Of a DNA stretch of 64,000 bases, positions 1 to 8,000 are shown one piece after another. Below the pieces are notes generated by a model. That model ran no database searches. It was not told the DNA's origin and saw only the letters and a program-made list of their open reading frames with translations. Within the stretch, counting starts at the first letter, position 1. Every line of letters begins with the position of its first letter. Both the position numbers and the translations under genes were made by a program. The stretch is from NCBI RefSeq assembly GCF_951793255.1, contig NZ_OX636706.1, positions 582,001 to 646,000 on the forward strand, read 5' to 3'. The stretch is from Desulfovibrio piger. Lineage in GTDB: Bacteria; Desulfobacterota; Desulfovibrionia; Desulfovibrionales; Desulfovibrionaceae.

Positions 1-136
1 TGGGGGTCGCGCGGATCGCCCCTTCCTGAAGGAAGGAATTGCGGAAAAGGCTTCCATCGGCTTCGCCGTCTTGTCAAGCCGCTCTGTTCTCCCTGAAGGA
101 GAAGGTCTCAAACCACAAAGAGATTTTTGATGAAAA
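1..136. repeat. Dispersed intergenic repeat, copy 1
   Basis: This stretch is roughly four-fifths identical by eye to 54472-54606. Both copies carry two small hairpins. Here they are CCTTCC-TGAA-GGAAGG at 21-36 and TTCTCC-CTGAA-GGAGAA at 87-103. The paired bases differ between copies but pairing is kept. Both copies end in a purine-rich stretch, TTTTTG and an ATGAAAA. In copy 2 that ATG starts a lipoprotein gene. Here it opens only an 18-codon frame (130-186). The left edge may be cut by the window. From 137 to the MFS gene at 385 I see no gene. Confidence 0.7.
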
Positions 137-384
137 GCGTTCTGTTATCCCTTTTCCTCCCCCTTTGGCAAGGGTCCCCGGCATGAAAGAATGCCCCCTC
201 CGGCCGGCGCGCCGGCACACGGACCGGCCGGAGACCCGGACAACGCGTCCCCCGGCCCGTCACCGCCGCTCTCCTTTTTGCGGACGGATCCCGTCATGCC
301 GCCCTGCGTCCCCTGCTCTTGCCAAAGCGGGACTTTTTCGGAACAATTTTTGTTTTCCAACCTTCAGTCTTTTCCCGAGGCCGC

Positions 385-1662
385 ATGTCCGCCCTGTCGT
401 TCTTCGCTCCTCGCTCCCTGCCGCCGGATCTGGCGGCCAAGACACGTTCCCTGACCTGTCTTTCCCTGCTCTGCTTCGCCCTGGCCGACGTCCGCGACGG
501 TCTGGGGCCCTTTCTGGGCATCTTCCTGCAAAGCCACGGCTGGACGCCGGACAGCATCGGCTACGTCATGACCATCGGCGGTCTGGCGGGCATGGCCGTC
601 ACCGCGCCCCTGGGCGCCCTGGCCGACGCCACCCGCCGCAAGCGCCTGCTGCTGGCCCTGGCCTCGCTGGGCATCGTGGCCGCCCTGGCCCTGATCTTCC
701 TTTGCCAGCATCCCCTGCTGGTGGGCGGTGCCCAGATCGTCCAGGCCGTCTGCGCGGCCGCCATGGCCCCCACCATCAGCGCCCTGACCCTGGGGCTGGC
801 GGGCCAGTCCCACCTGCCCGCCCAGCTGGGACGCAACGAGGCCTGGAACCACGCGGGCAACGGCCTTTCCGCCATGCTGGGCGGGGCCATCGGCTACTGG
901 TACGGAGTGCCCGGCGTCTTCGTGGTCATGAGCGGCATGCTGCTCCTCAGCCTCCATGCCCTGCACGGCATCGCGCCCCGCGACATCGACCATGCCCAGG
1001 CGCGGGGGCTCGCCCCTGAAGCGGAACACGCCACGCCCGCACAGCGCGCGGCCCTCCGGCACGGCCCCGCGGCCCTGCCCGTGCTCTGCGTGGGGCTGGT
1101 CATGCTCTTTTTCCATCTGGGCAACGCCCACATGCTGCCCCTGCTGGGCCAGTCCGCCGTGGCCCGCTTCGCCATCAACGGCGCGGCCTATACCGCCGCC
1201 ACCGTGGTCATCGCCCAGGGCACCATGATCCTCGTGGCCCTCTGGGCCGCCCGTCTGGCCCGCAGGCGCGGCTACGGCATCCTGCTCTGGTGCGCGCTGC
1301 TGGCCCTGCCCCTGCGCGGCTGCATCGCGGGCTTCTGGAACAGCCCGTGGAGCATCATCCCCGTCCAGATGCTGGACGGCGTGGGCGCGGGCATCCTGGG
1401 CGTGGTCACGCCCGGCCTTGCCGCCCGGCTGCTCAACGGCACCGGCCACGTCAACCTGGGCCTGGGCGTCATCATGACCCTGCAGGGCATCGGCGCTTCG
1501 TGCAGCGCCTCCTACGGCGGGCTGGTGGCCCATCTACTGGGCTACGGCCCCGCCTTCCTGGCCCTGGCGGCCGCCCCCTGCGTGGCCCTGGGCATCCTGC
1601 TGGCGGGCGTGCGCCGGCTGCCGCGCCTGCACCACGCCCTGCAACCCCTGGAGGACAGCTAG
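385..1662 (+). CDS. MFS transporter
   Basis: The protein has 425 residues and about twelve hydrophobic segments, typical of a major facilitator superfamily permease of the cytoplasmic membrane. The first loop carries a motif-A-like stretch (GALADATRRKR), preceded by a GPFLG segment in the first membrane pair. I chose the ATG at 385, preceded by GAGG at 377-380. An in-frame TTG at 319 would add 22 residues of poor character. The substrate cannot be read from the sequence. There is no obvious operon partner; the next gene downstream has its own promoter-like sequence. Confident as MFS, function unknown. Confidence 0.8.
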   Translation: MSALSFFAPRSLPPDLAAKTRSLTCLSLLCFALADVRDGLGPFLGIFLQSHGWTPDSIGYVMTIGGLAGMAVTAPLGALADATRRKRLLLALASLGIVAALALIFLCQHPLLVGGAQIVQAVCAAAMAPTISALTLGLAGQSHLPAQLGRNEAWNHAGNGLSAMLGGAIGYWYGVPGVFVVMSGMLLLSLHALHGIAPRDIDHAQARGLAPEAEHATPAQRAALRHGPAALPVLCVGLVMLFFHLGNAHMLPLLGQSAVARFAINGAAYTAATVVIAQGTMILVALWAARLARRRGYGILLWCALLALPLRGCIAGFWNSPWSIIPVQMLDGVGAGILGVVTPGLAARLLNGTGHVNLGLGVIMTLQGIGASCSASYGGLVAHLLGYGPAFLALAAAPCVALGILLAGVRRLPRLHHALQPLEDS

Positions 1663-1721
1663 CCCCGCGGCCCTCCCGGCGATGCATGTCGAGAGGAAAA
1701 GACAATGACACCTTTGCAGCA

Positions 1722-1770
1722 AACATGTTACTCCCCACATGTTGCTACAGGCCGCAGGCGATGCTATACA
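1722..1770 (+). promoter_or_regulatory. Sigma-70-like promoter with a direct repeat for the flavoredoxin gene
   Basis: TTGCTA (1742-1747) and TATACA (1765-1770) are separated by 17 bases, 58 bases ahead of the start codon. ACATGTTACT (1723-1732) and ACATGTTGCT (1737-1746) form a 14-bp-spaced direct repeat overlapping the -35 box, suggesting a regulator site. The repeat is visible; its role is inferred. Confidence 0.45.
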
Positions 1771-1827
1771 GCCATCCTTCACAAGCGGTTGCGCGGAACA
1801 CATCATGCATGACAAGGAGGTCACACC

Positions 1828-2400
1828 ATGAAAAAAGCTCTTGGTCCCGTCACCCTGGCCTACCCCATGCCGGCCTTTCTGGTGGCCGCCTATGATGAAG
1901 AAGGCAAAGCCAATATCATGACCGCGGCCTGGGGCGGCATCTGCTGCTCCAACCCGCCCTGCGTCGCCGTCTCCGTGCGGCCCGAACGCTGGACGCACAA
2001 GGCCATCGTGGCGCGCAAGGCGTTCACGGTCTGCGTGCCCTCGGCGGCCCAGGCCGCCATGGTGGACTTTGCGGGCATGGTCTCCGGTGCCGGGGAGGAC
2101 AAATTCTCCGCCACCGGCCTGACCGCCGTGCGCAGCAAGGTGGTGGATGCCCCCTATGTGGACGAGTGCCCGCTGGTGCTGGAATGCGAACTGCAGGCCA
2201 CGCTGGAACTGGGCAGCCATACCCAGTTCGTGGGCCGCATCCTCAACGTGGGCATCGAGACCGACTGCCTCAACGAAAGCGGCCAGCCCAACATGTACCG
2301 CATCGATCCCCTGCTCTACGACGGCGGTCAGAAACAGTACTGCCGCGTGGGCGAGCCGCTGGGCAAAGCCTTTTCCCTGGGCCGCCGGTACGGCCTGTAA
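1828..2400 (+). CDS. Flavin reductase-like protein (flavoredoxin type)
   Basis: This 190-residue protein matches the flavin reductase-like FMN-binding split-barrel family in length and pattern, including NIMTAAW near residues 30-36 and a following stretch rich in Cys, Pro and Val. Desulfovibrio flavoredoxins belong to this group and carry electrons via FMN in the cytoplasm. A strong AAGGAGG site sits 7 bases before the ATG. The gene stands alone behind its own promoter, whose -35 region overlaps a direct repeat, suggesting regulated expression. Alternative roles include an FMN reductase for another oxidoreductase; physiological partners cannot be read here. Confidence 0.75.
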   Translation: MKKALGPVTLAYPMPAFLVAAYDEEGKANIMTAAWGGICCSNPPCVAVSVRPERWTHKAIVARKAFTVCVPSAAQAAMVDFAGMVSGAGEDKFSATGLTAVRSKVVDAPYVDECPLVLECELQATLELGSHTQFVGRILNVGIETDCLNESGQPNMYRIDPLLYDGGQKQYCRVGEPLGKAFSLGRRYGL

Positions 2401-2466
2401 CATCCGAACGTCCGCGCCGTCCTCCGGGGCGGCGCTCAACACCTCTACGCTGGAGAACAGACGACA

Positions 2467-3579
2467 ATGAGCGCTTCCAAAGTCTATTTCTCCGACATGC
2501 GCTGCCCCGTGGGCACCGGCCTGCTGGACAAGCTGAAAAAACTGATCGAAAAGGCCGGCATCGACAGCATCGACATGGACAGCAAGTTCGTGGCCATCAA
2601 GATCCATTTCGGTGAGCCGGGCAACCTGTCCTTCCTGCGTCCCAACTTTGCCAAGATGGTGGCCGACAAGGTGACCTCCCTGGGCGGGCGCCCCTTCCTG
2701 ACCGACTGCAACACCCTGTATGTGGGCCGCCGCAAGCACGCCCTGGAACACCTGGCCGCCGCGCAGGAAAACGGCTTTTCGCCCCTGAGCACCGGCTGCC
2801 AGATGATCATCGCCGACGGCCTCAAGGGCACCGACGAGATGGAAGTGCCCCTGGAAGGCTGTGACCACTTCCAGAGCGCCTTCATCGGCCGCGCCATCAT
2901 GGACGCCGACATCTTCATCAGCCTGACCCACTTCAAGGGCCACGAGCTGACCGGCTTCGGCGGCGCCATCAAGAACATCGGCATGGGCTGCGGCAGCCGT
3001 GCGGGCAAGATGGCCATGCACAGCATCGGCAAGCCCGGCATCGACGCCGAAAAGTGCCGCGGCTGCAAGACCTGTACGCACTACTGCGCCCAGTCGGCCA
3101 TCAGCATCGGCGAGGACCACAAGGCCCGCATCGACCATGACCTGTGCGCCGGCTGCGGCCGCTGCATCGGCGTGTGCAACTTCGACGCCATCAGCAATGC
3201 CTTCGACGCCGAGAGCACCATCCTCAACGAACGCATGGCCGAATACACCAAGGCCGTCATCCAGAACCGCCCGCACTTCCATGTGAGCATCGTCAACCAG
3301 GTCTCGCCCTACTGCGACTGCCACGCCGAGAACGACGCCGCCGTGGTGCCCGACATCGGCATGTTCGCCGGCTTCGACCCCGTGGCCCTGGACCACGCCT
3401 GTATCGACGCGGTCAACGCCGCGCCCGCCATCAGCACCAGCGTGCTGGGTCAGTGCGCCCACGAGCACAACGACCACTTCACCGACATCCATCCCAAGAC
3501 CAACTGGCGCAGCCAGATCGAGCATGCCCGGAAGATCGGCATCGGCAACGTGGATTACGAGCTGGTGACCGTGAAGTAA
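2467..3579 (+). CDS. DUF362 domain protein with two [4Fe-4S] motifs
   Basis: The protein has 370 residues. The N-terminal part is DUF362-like. From about residue 197 there are two ferredoxin motifs, CRGCKTCTHYC and CAGCGRCIGVC, each expected to bind a [4Fe-4S] cluster. No signal peptide is seen, so it is probably a cytoplasmic electron-transfer or maturation protein. DUF362 function is not established. It lies 66 bases after the flavoredoxin-like gene in the same direction, so the two may be co-transcribed as redox proteins. A strong bidirectional terminator follows. Confidence 0.8.
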   Translation: MSASKVYFSDMRCPVGTGLLDKLKKLIEKAGIDSIDMDSKFVAIKIHFGEPGNLSFLRPNFAKMVADKVTSLGGRPFLTDCNTLYVGRRKHALEHLAAAQENGFSPLSTGCQMIIADGLKGTDEMEVPLEGCDHFQSAFIGRAIMDADIFISLTHFKGHELTGFGGAIKNIGMGCGSRAGKMAMHSIGKPGIDAEKCRGCKTCTHYCAQSAISIGEDHKARIDHDLCAGCGRCIGVCNFDAISNAFDAESTILNERMAEYTKAVIQNRPHFHVSIVNQVSPYCDCHAENDAAVVPDIGMFAGFDPVALDHACIDAVNAAPAISTSVLGQCAHEHNDHFTDIHPKTNWRSQIEHARKIGIGNVDYELVTVK

Positions 3580-3624
3580 GGACGGCCCCCTGCCCCCGCA
3601 GCCCGGGGACAGTTCATGCACGAC

Positions 3625-3657
3625 AAAAAACGGCGTCTTTCGACGCCGTTTTTTTTA
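3625..3657. terminator. Bidirectional rho-independent terminator
   Basis: An A-tract, the stem ACGGCGTC/GACGCCGT with a TTTC loop, and an 8-T run sit between two convergent genes (DUF362 and the FleN-like gene). Confidence 0.85.
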
Positions 3658-3699
3658 TGGCCTTCCGTCCGGCCGCCGTCCGTCCCCGCAAGGGACGTC

Positions 3700-4512
3700 T
3701 CAGCGGTAGAGCAGTTTTTTCCAGAAGAATTTGATGTTGCCGTCGGCACTGGGAGCGGGCTCCCAGCGCAGGATGGTGTCCGCCATCTTTTCCAGCCCCC
3801 GGCAGACCGGGCTTTCCGGCAGGCAGCGGCAGAAGGGCTGCTGGCGCACCACGGCCTCGTGCACGCCGGGGTCGCGGGGCAGCACACCGGCCAGATCCAG
3901 CGAGACCCCGCCCAGGAAGTGGTCGCAGACGTCCGTGAGCCGCACGAACATCTCGCGGGCGCTCTTCATGTCCTGCGCCATGTTCACGCAGACCTGGAAG
4001 CGGTCCACGCCGTGCTGCGTCTTCAGCACCTTGATCAGGGCATAGGCGTCCGTCAGGGAGGTGGGTTCCGGGGTCAGGACGAGGAGACGTTCCTGCGCCG
4101 CCACATTGAAATAGAGCACGCTGTCGTTGATGCCCGCGCCCGTGTCCACGATGAGGAAATCCAGATCGTCCTCTAGCTCGTCCATGGCATCCAGCAGCTC
4201 CAGCTTCTGCCCCGGATTGAGCGCCAGCATCTCGCTGACACCCGACGAGGCGGGCAGGATGGAGAAGCCGTATTCCGTGGGCAGCAGGATGTCCCGCAGG
4301 GACGCCCCCTCATGGAACAGGTGGAAGATGTTCTTTTCGGGATGCAGGCCCAGCAGCACGTCCACATTGGCCAGCCCCAGGTCCGCGTCCAGAAGCAGCA
4401 CGCGCTTGCCGCGCGCCGCCAGGGTCAGGGCCAGATTGACCGAGATATTGGTCTTGCCCACGCCCCCCTTGCCCGAGGTGACGGAAAATACCAGAGGATA
4501 ACTGCTGTTCAT
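3700..4512 (-). CDS. FleN/MinD-family P-loop ATPase
   Basis: The protein has 270 residues. A deviant Walker A motif (SGKGGVGKT) lies near residue 13, the switch segment LLLDADLGLANVDVLLG follows near residue 40, and LIVDTGAG sits near residue 108. These are hallmarks of the MinD/ParA/FlhG branch of SIMIBI NTPases, which act as dimers on membranes or in positioning. The DLGLANVD segment is closest to the FleN/FlhG flagellar-number regulators, but no flagellar gene lies nearby. The ATG at 4512 has GGAG 8 bases upstream; a longer frame to 4701 is implausible. FlhG is favoured over MinD. Confidence 0.75.
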   Translation of the reverse strand: MNSSYPLVFSVTSGKGGVGKTNISVNLALTLAARGKRVLLLDADLGLANVDVLLGLHPEKNIFHLFHEGASLRDILLPTEYGFSILPASSGVSEMLALNPGQKLELLDAMDELEDDLDFLIVDTGAGINDSVLYFNVAAQERLLVLTPEPTSLTDAYALIKVLKTQHGVDRFQVCVNMAQDMKSAREMFVRLTDVCDHFLGGVSLDLAGVLPRDPGVHEAVVRQQPFCRCLPESPVCRGLEKMADTILRWEPAPSADGNIKFFWKKLLYR

Positions 4513-4690
4513 GCGCGCTCCAGATGTCAGGTCTTGCCCTGACAGAGTACGATATCTGCCTGTCCCGTCAAGAGCATGGGGCGGGACCGGTCCGGGAACG
4601 GGGAGACCGGCAAAAAACGGGCGTGCCCCCGGCCCGATCGGCATCGGGACGGTTTTTCCCGTCCCTCCCCTCTGCGGGCACACGGGACAA

Positions 4691-4721
4691 AAGCCCGGCA
4701 CATAAAATATGTGCCGGGCTT
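4691..4721. terminator. Strong isolated hairpin
   Basis: A 14-bp perfect stem, AAGCCCGGCACATA with its complement around an AAA loop, ends in short T-rich flanks on both strands. It lies upstream of the FleN-like gene and upstream of the autotransporter promoter, so it may insulate the two divergent units. Confidence 0.6.
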
Positions 4722-4760
4722 TCTTGAAAAAAATGCAATGTTGAGTGATCCAAAACGGTA

Positions 4761-4786
4761 TGGCGGAAAAGTAGACTTTTTCGCCA
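4761..4786. repeat. 26-bp palindrome, copy 1
   Basis: TGGCGGAAAAGT and ACTTTTTCGCCA flank a 2-base AG spacer; only one arm position is mismatched. It lies just upstream of the likely autotransporter promoter. Two more copies follow before the gene. Confidence 0.8.
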
Positions 4787-4804
4787 CGGTTACAGTAACA
4801 ATAG

Positions 4805-4834
4805 TTCCACTCAGGTTATAAAGCAAGCTATAAT
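4805..4834 (+). promoter_or_regulatory. Possible promoter of the autotransporter gene
   Basis: A perfect TATAAT at 4829-4834 is preceded 18 bases upstream by TTCCAC, a weak -35 match, in an AT-rich stretch unlike the surrounding DNA. It would give a leader of about 240 bases containing palindrome copies 2 and 3. The region 4513-5078 holds no gene that I can support. Confidence 0.45.
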
Positions 4835-4955
4835 CGTTTCATTTTTGTTTCGTAGAGCAATACCTTAAAATCAAAGACGATATTCTTACTATCGGTTTTT
4901 TATTCCATTCCACGGAATTTACCCTGCGGCATGCGCGTTCCCTGTCCTGACGGTA

Positions 4956-4981
4956 TGGCGAAAAAGTCTACTTTATTGGCT
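4956..4981. repeat. 26-bp palindrome, copy 2 (degenerate right arm)
   Basis: The left arm TGGCGAAAAAGT and the CT spacer are intact. The right arm reads ACTTTATTGGCT, so pairing is broken in the outer half. Copies 1 and 2 share the same GGTA flank before the left arm. Confidence 0.7.
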
Positions 4982-5001
4982 GTCTGTCCTTAAGGATGCT
5001 A

Positions 5002-5027
5002 TGGCGAAAAAGTCTACTTTTTCGCCA
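5002..5027. repeat. 26-bp palindrome, copy 3 (perfect)
   Basis: TGGCGAAAAAGT, CT, ACTTTTTCGCCA: 12-base arms are perfectly complementary. It ends 38 bases before the autotransporter ribosome-binding site, so it can act either as a DNA operator or as a leader hairpin. Confidence 0.85.
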
Positions 5028-5078
5028 CCGTCCCATGCGGACATGCGAACAATAAAACCAAGGATGGAGGATAGTTGC

Positions 5079-8000
5079 ATGCAACTTACCAAGGGAGCCA
5101 TCGGCAATCTGATCAACCGGTACAAGGCGGTGCTCAAAAAGTGCCACCTGATGAACACTTTCGGCAGCCTGGCTGTGGCCGGCATGCTGGTCATGGGCGG
5201 CGCCGGTGTGGCTGTGGCCGCGGATCCTGACAAGGCTCTGGAAGGGAAGAATAACTACGACCAGACCACCGTCAACAACCTCATGGGGGGCTGGCTGGTC
5301 AAGAGTGCTGAGACCACAGCTGCCGATGACATCACGCTGGAAGTCAAAGGCGGTACCATCAGCGAGATCATCGGCGGCAGCTACGTGCAGGCCAACTCCG
5401 CTTTCGATAACACGCTGACCCACGGCAACATCAGCACCACCATCAGTGGTTCGACCACTTCCTCCCAGTTCGTGGTGGGCGGCAGCAAGATCGCCAACAG
5501 CGAGAAGGCCAATCTGAAGACCGGCGATATTTCCCTGACCATCACCGGCGGTACGTTCGGCCAGAAAGATAGCGGTAAGAATACTGACTATGAACTGGTC
5601 ATGGGCGGCAACTACCTCAAGGCCGACCTGAATGCCGATGATACCAGCAAGGCCGAAGCCGGCAACATCACCGTGAACATCAGCGGCGGCGAGTTCAAGA
5701 CCTCCGTGACGGGCGGCAGTGTGGCCCATGTGTACGGCACTGGGGCTAACGCTCCCGCCCTCTCCGTCACCGACGCTTCCACTTCTGTGACCATCACCGG
5801 CGGCACCTTCGGGCAGTCCTATTCCACCGGCCTGGGGGCCATCAATCTCGATCCCTCCATCATCGGCGGCGGCCTGGCTCTCGTGAAAGGCGAGAAGGGC
5901 ACGGCCACCAGCACCATCACCGGCAATACGCTGGTGACCATCAACGGCGAAAAAGTTGACATCAACGACAAAGTCCTCGGCGGCAGCCTGGCCCAGGGTA
6001 AGGGCGCCACGGTGACCATCGGCAAGGAAGGTGGCACGTCCACTTCCGCTGTTGTCGTGGAGAACGTCAAATCCGTGGGCGACCTGGTCGGTGGCAACAT
6101 GACGGAAGGCGACGCAACAATGGAGGCTAAGGACGTCACCACTACCCTGCACGGCAACTCCTCTGTGACGGTCAAGGCCGGCAAGGTCGAGGGCGACATT
6201 ATGGGCGGCAGCTATGCGCGTGGTGCCGGTACGGTGACCACCACCGGTAACACCAGCGTCGTGTTCAATGCTGCCAACTTCCCCACGGTGTCCCAGGCGG
6301 AATACATTGTGGGTGGCGACAAGGTACTTGGCAATGGCACGGCCACGGGCGAAATCAAGGGCACCTCTTCCGTCACGATCAATAATGATGCCTCGGTGAC
6401 TACCGGTGCTGTGGTGGGCGGCAGCTTTAGCCGTGCGACGCCTGGTACGGCTGAAGCCACTGTGGCCAACAGCGTGGTGACCATCAACGGCGGCAAGAGC
6501 ATCGCCGGTGTGGTGGGCGGCGGCCTGGCCGAGCATCTGACCGGTACTGGTAGCGCTAAGAGTGTTGTTGAAGGCACGTCCTCTGTCGTCATCAAGGACG
6601 GGACGGTGACCAACATCGTCTATACCAAGGGTTCCGGCGAAAAGGCGTCCAGCTACGCTGCCGTGGCTGGTGCGGGACTCGCCACTGGCGCCAATGCCAC
6701 TGCTTCGGTCGAGAATTCCGTTGTGGTCATTGACGGTGCCGAGACCGTCATCAAGGGCAACAAGCCTGATAGTGGCAAAGATGGCTATTTCGATAAGGAC
6801 AATGCCAAGGTCGTTGCCGGTGGCGTGGCCGTCGATGGCGGCACTGTTAATGTCACGAATACGTCGCTGACCATGAAGAATGGTACGGTGACGGGCGACC
6901 TGGTGGGCGGTAACCTTATCGACGGCGCAGGCAAGGCAGGGAATATTACGTCGACCAGTGTTGCTCTGACTGGCGGCACCCTTGACGGCGAAGTCATGGG
7001 CGGCAGCTACGTACGCGGCAGCAACACGTCTAACATTGATACGACCAATGTCCTCGTCAGCGGCGGAGAATTGCAGAGCGTTGACCACAAGGCCCAGTAC
7101 GTTCTGGGTGGCGGCAAGGCCCTTGTTTATGCCGATGGTCAAAAGGCGAGTCTGACCATCGACACGACGAATGTGACCATCAGTGATTCCGTGAAGGTGC
7201 TGGGCGGCGGCGTTATCGGTGGCAGCCTCGCCAAAGGAACGGGCACCGGCAAGGCAACGGTGAGCGTGACCGAGGCGAATACGACGATCCTCGGCGGCAC
7301 CAAAATCGCCGGTGTGGTCGGCGGTGGCGTCGCGGAAAACTATGGCGCTGCCACAGGCGATGTCTCCTCGTCAGTTACGGAAAGTCAGCTGACCATCAGT
7401 GGTGGAACCATCGATGCTCTGCGTTACGGGGCCCAAATCTCTGACGATGGAGAAACCGCAAGCAAGGCTGCCGTGGTAGGCGGCGGTGTGGCCAGCGCCA
7501 AGGGAGCTGGGACTATCACGTCCAGCGTCACCACCGCCAACACCACCATCAACGGCGGCACCATCAATGGCAATGTCTTTGCCGGTGGCGTGGCTGATGG
7601 CACCAGCGCCACGGCGAATGTGACCAATGCCAACCTGACCATCAGCGGCAATGCCGATATCCAGGGCAACATCCATGCCGGCGGTTATGCCCTCAATGAC
7701 GGTACGGCCAGGGTGACGGATACCGCGACCGTGACCTTTGACGGCAACAGCAGCTTTGCCGGCAAGGTCTTTGGTCAGGGCCATGACGCAACCAGTAGCA
7801 ACAAGGCGACAGTTAATAACAGCACTCTGGCCTTCACCAACTATACTGGTGAGTTCAATGGCCAGGTGGTCGGCTTCACCAAGCTGGATGTGGCCGAAGG
7901 TTCCACTTTGAAGCTGCAGACCCTGTCCACGGGCACTACTGCTGGGAAAGAGGCCGGGGTCTTCAACAACAAGGCTCTGACGCTCGCCGGTGCGGGTAAT

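Noticed and set aside
130-186. Small 18-codon frame after repeat copy 1
   Set aside because: It starts at the repeat's ATG and looks like a truncated signal peptide, but it is too short and unsupported to annotate as a gene.
5079-7900. The repetitive Gly-rich units of the autotransporter as a CRISPR or satellite array
   Set aside because: The repeats exist only at protein level with variable DNA sequence and no constant spacers. No CRISPR array was seen anywhere.
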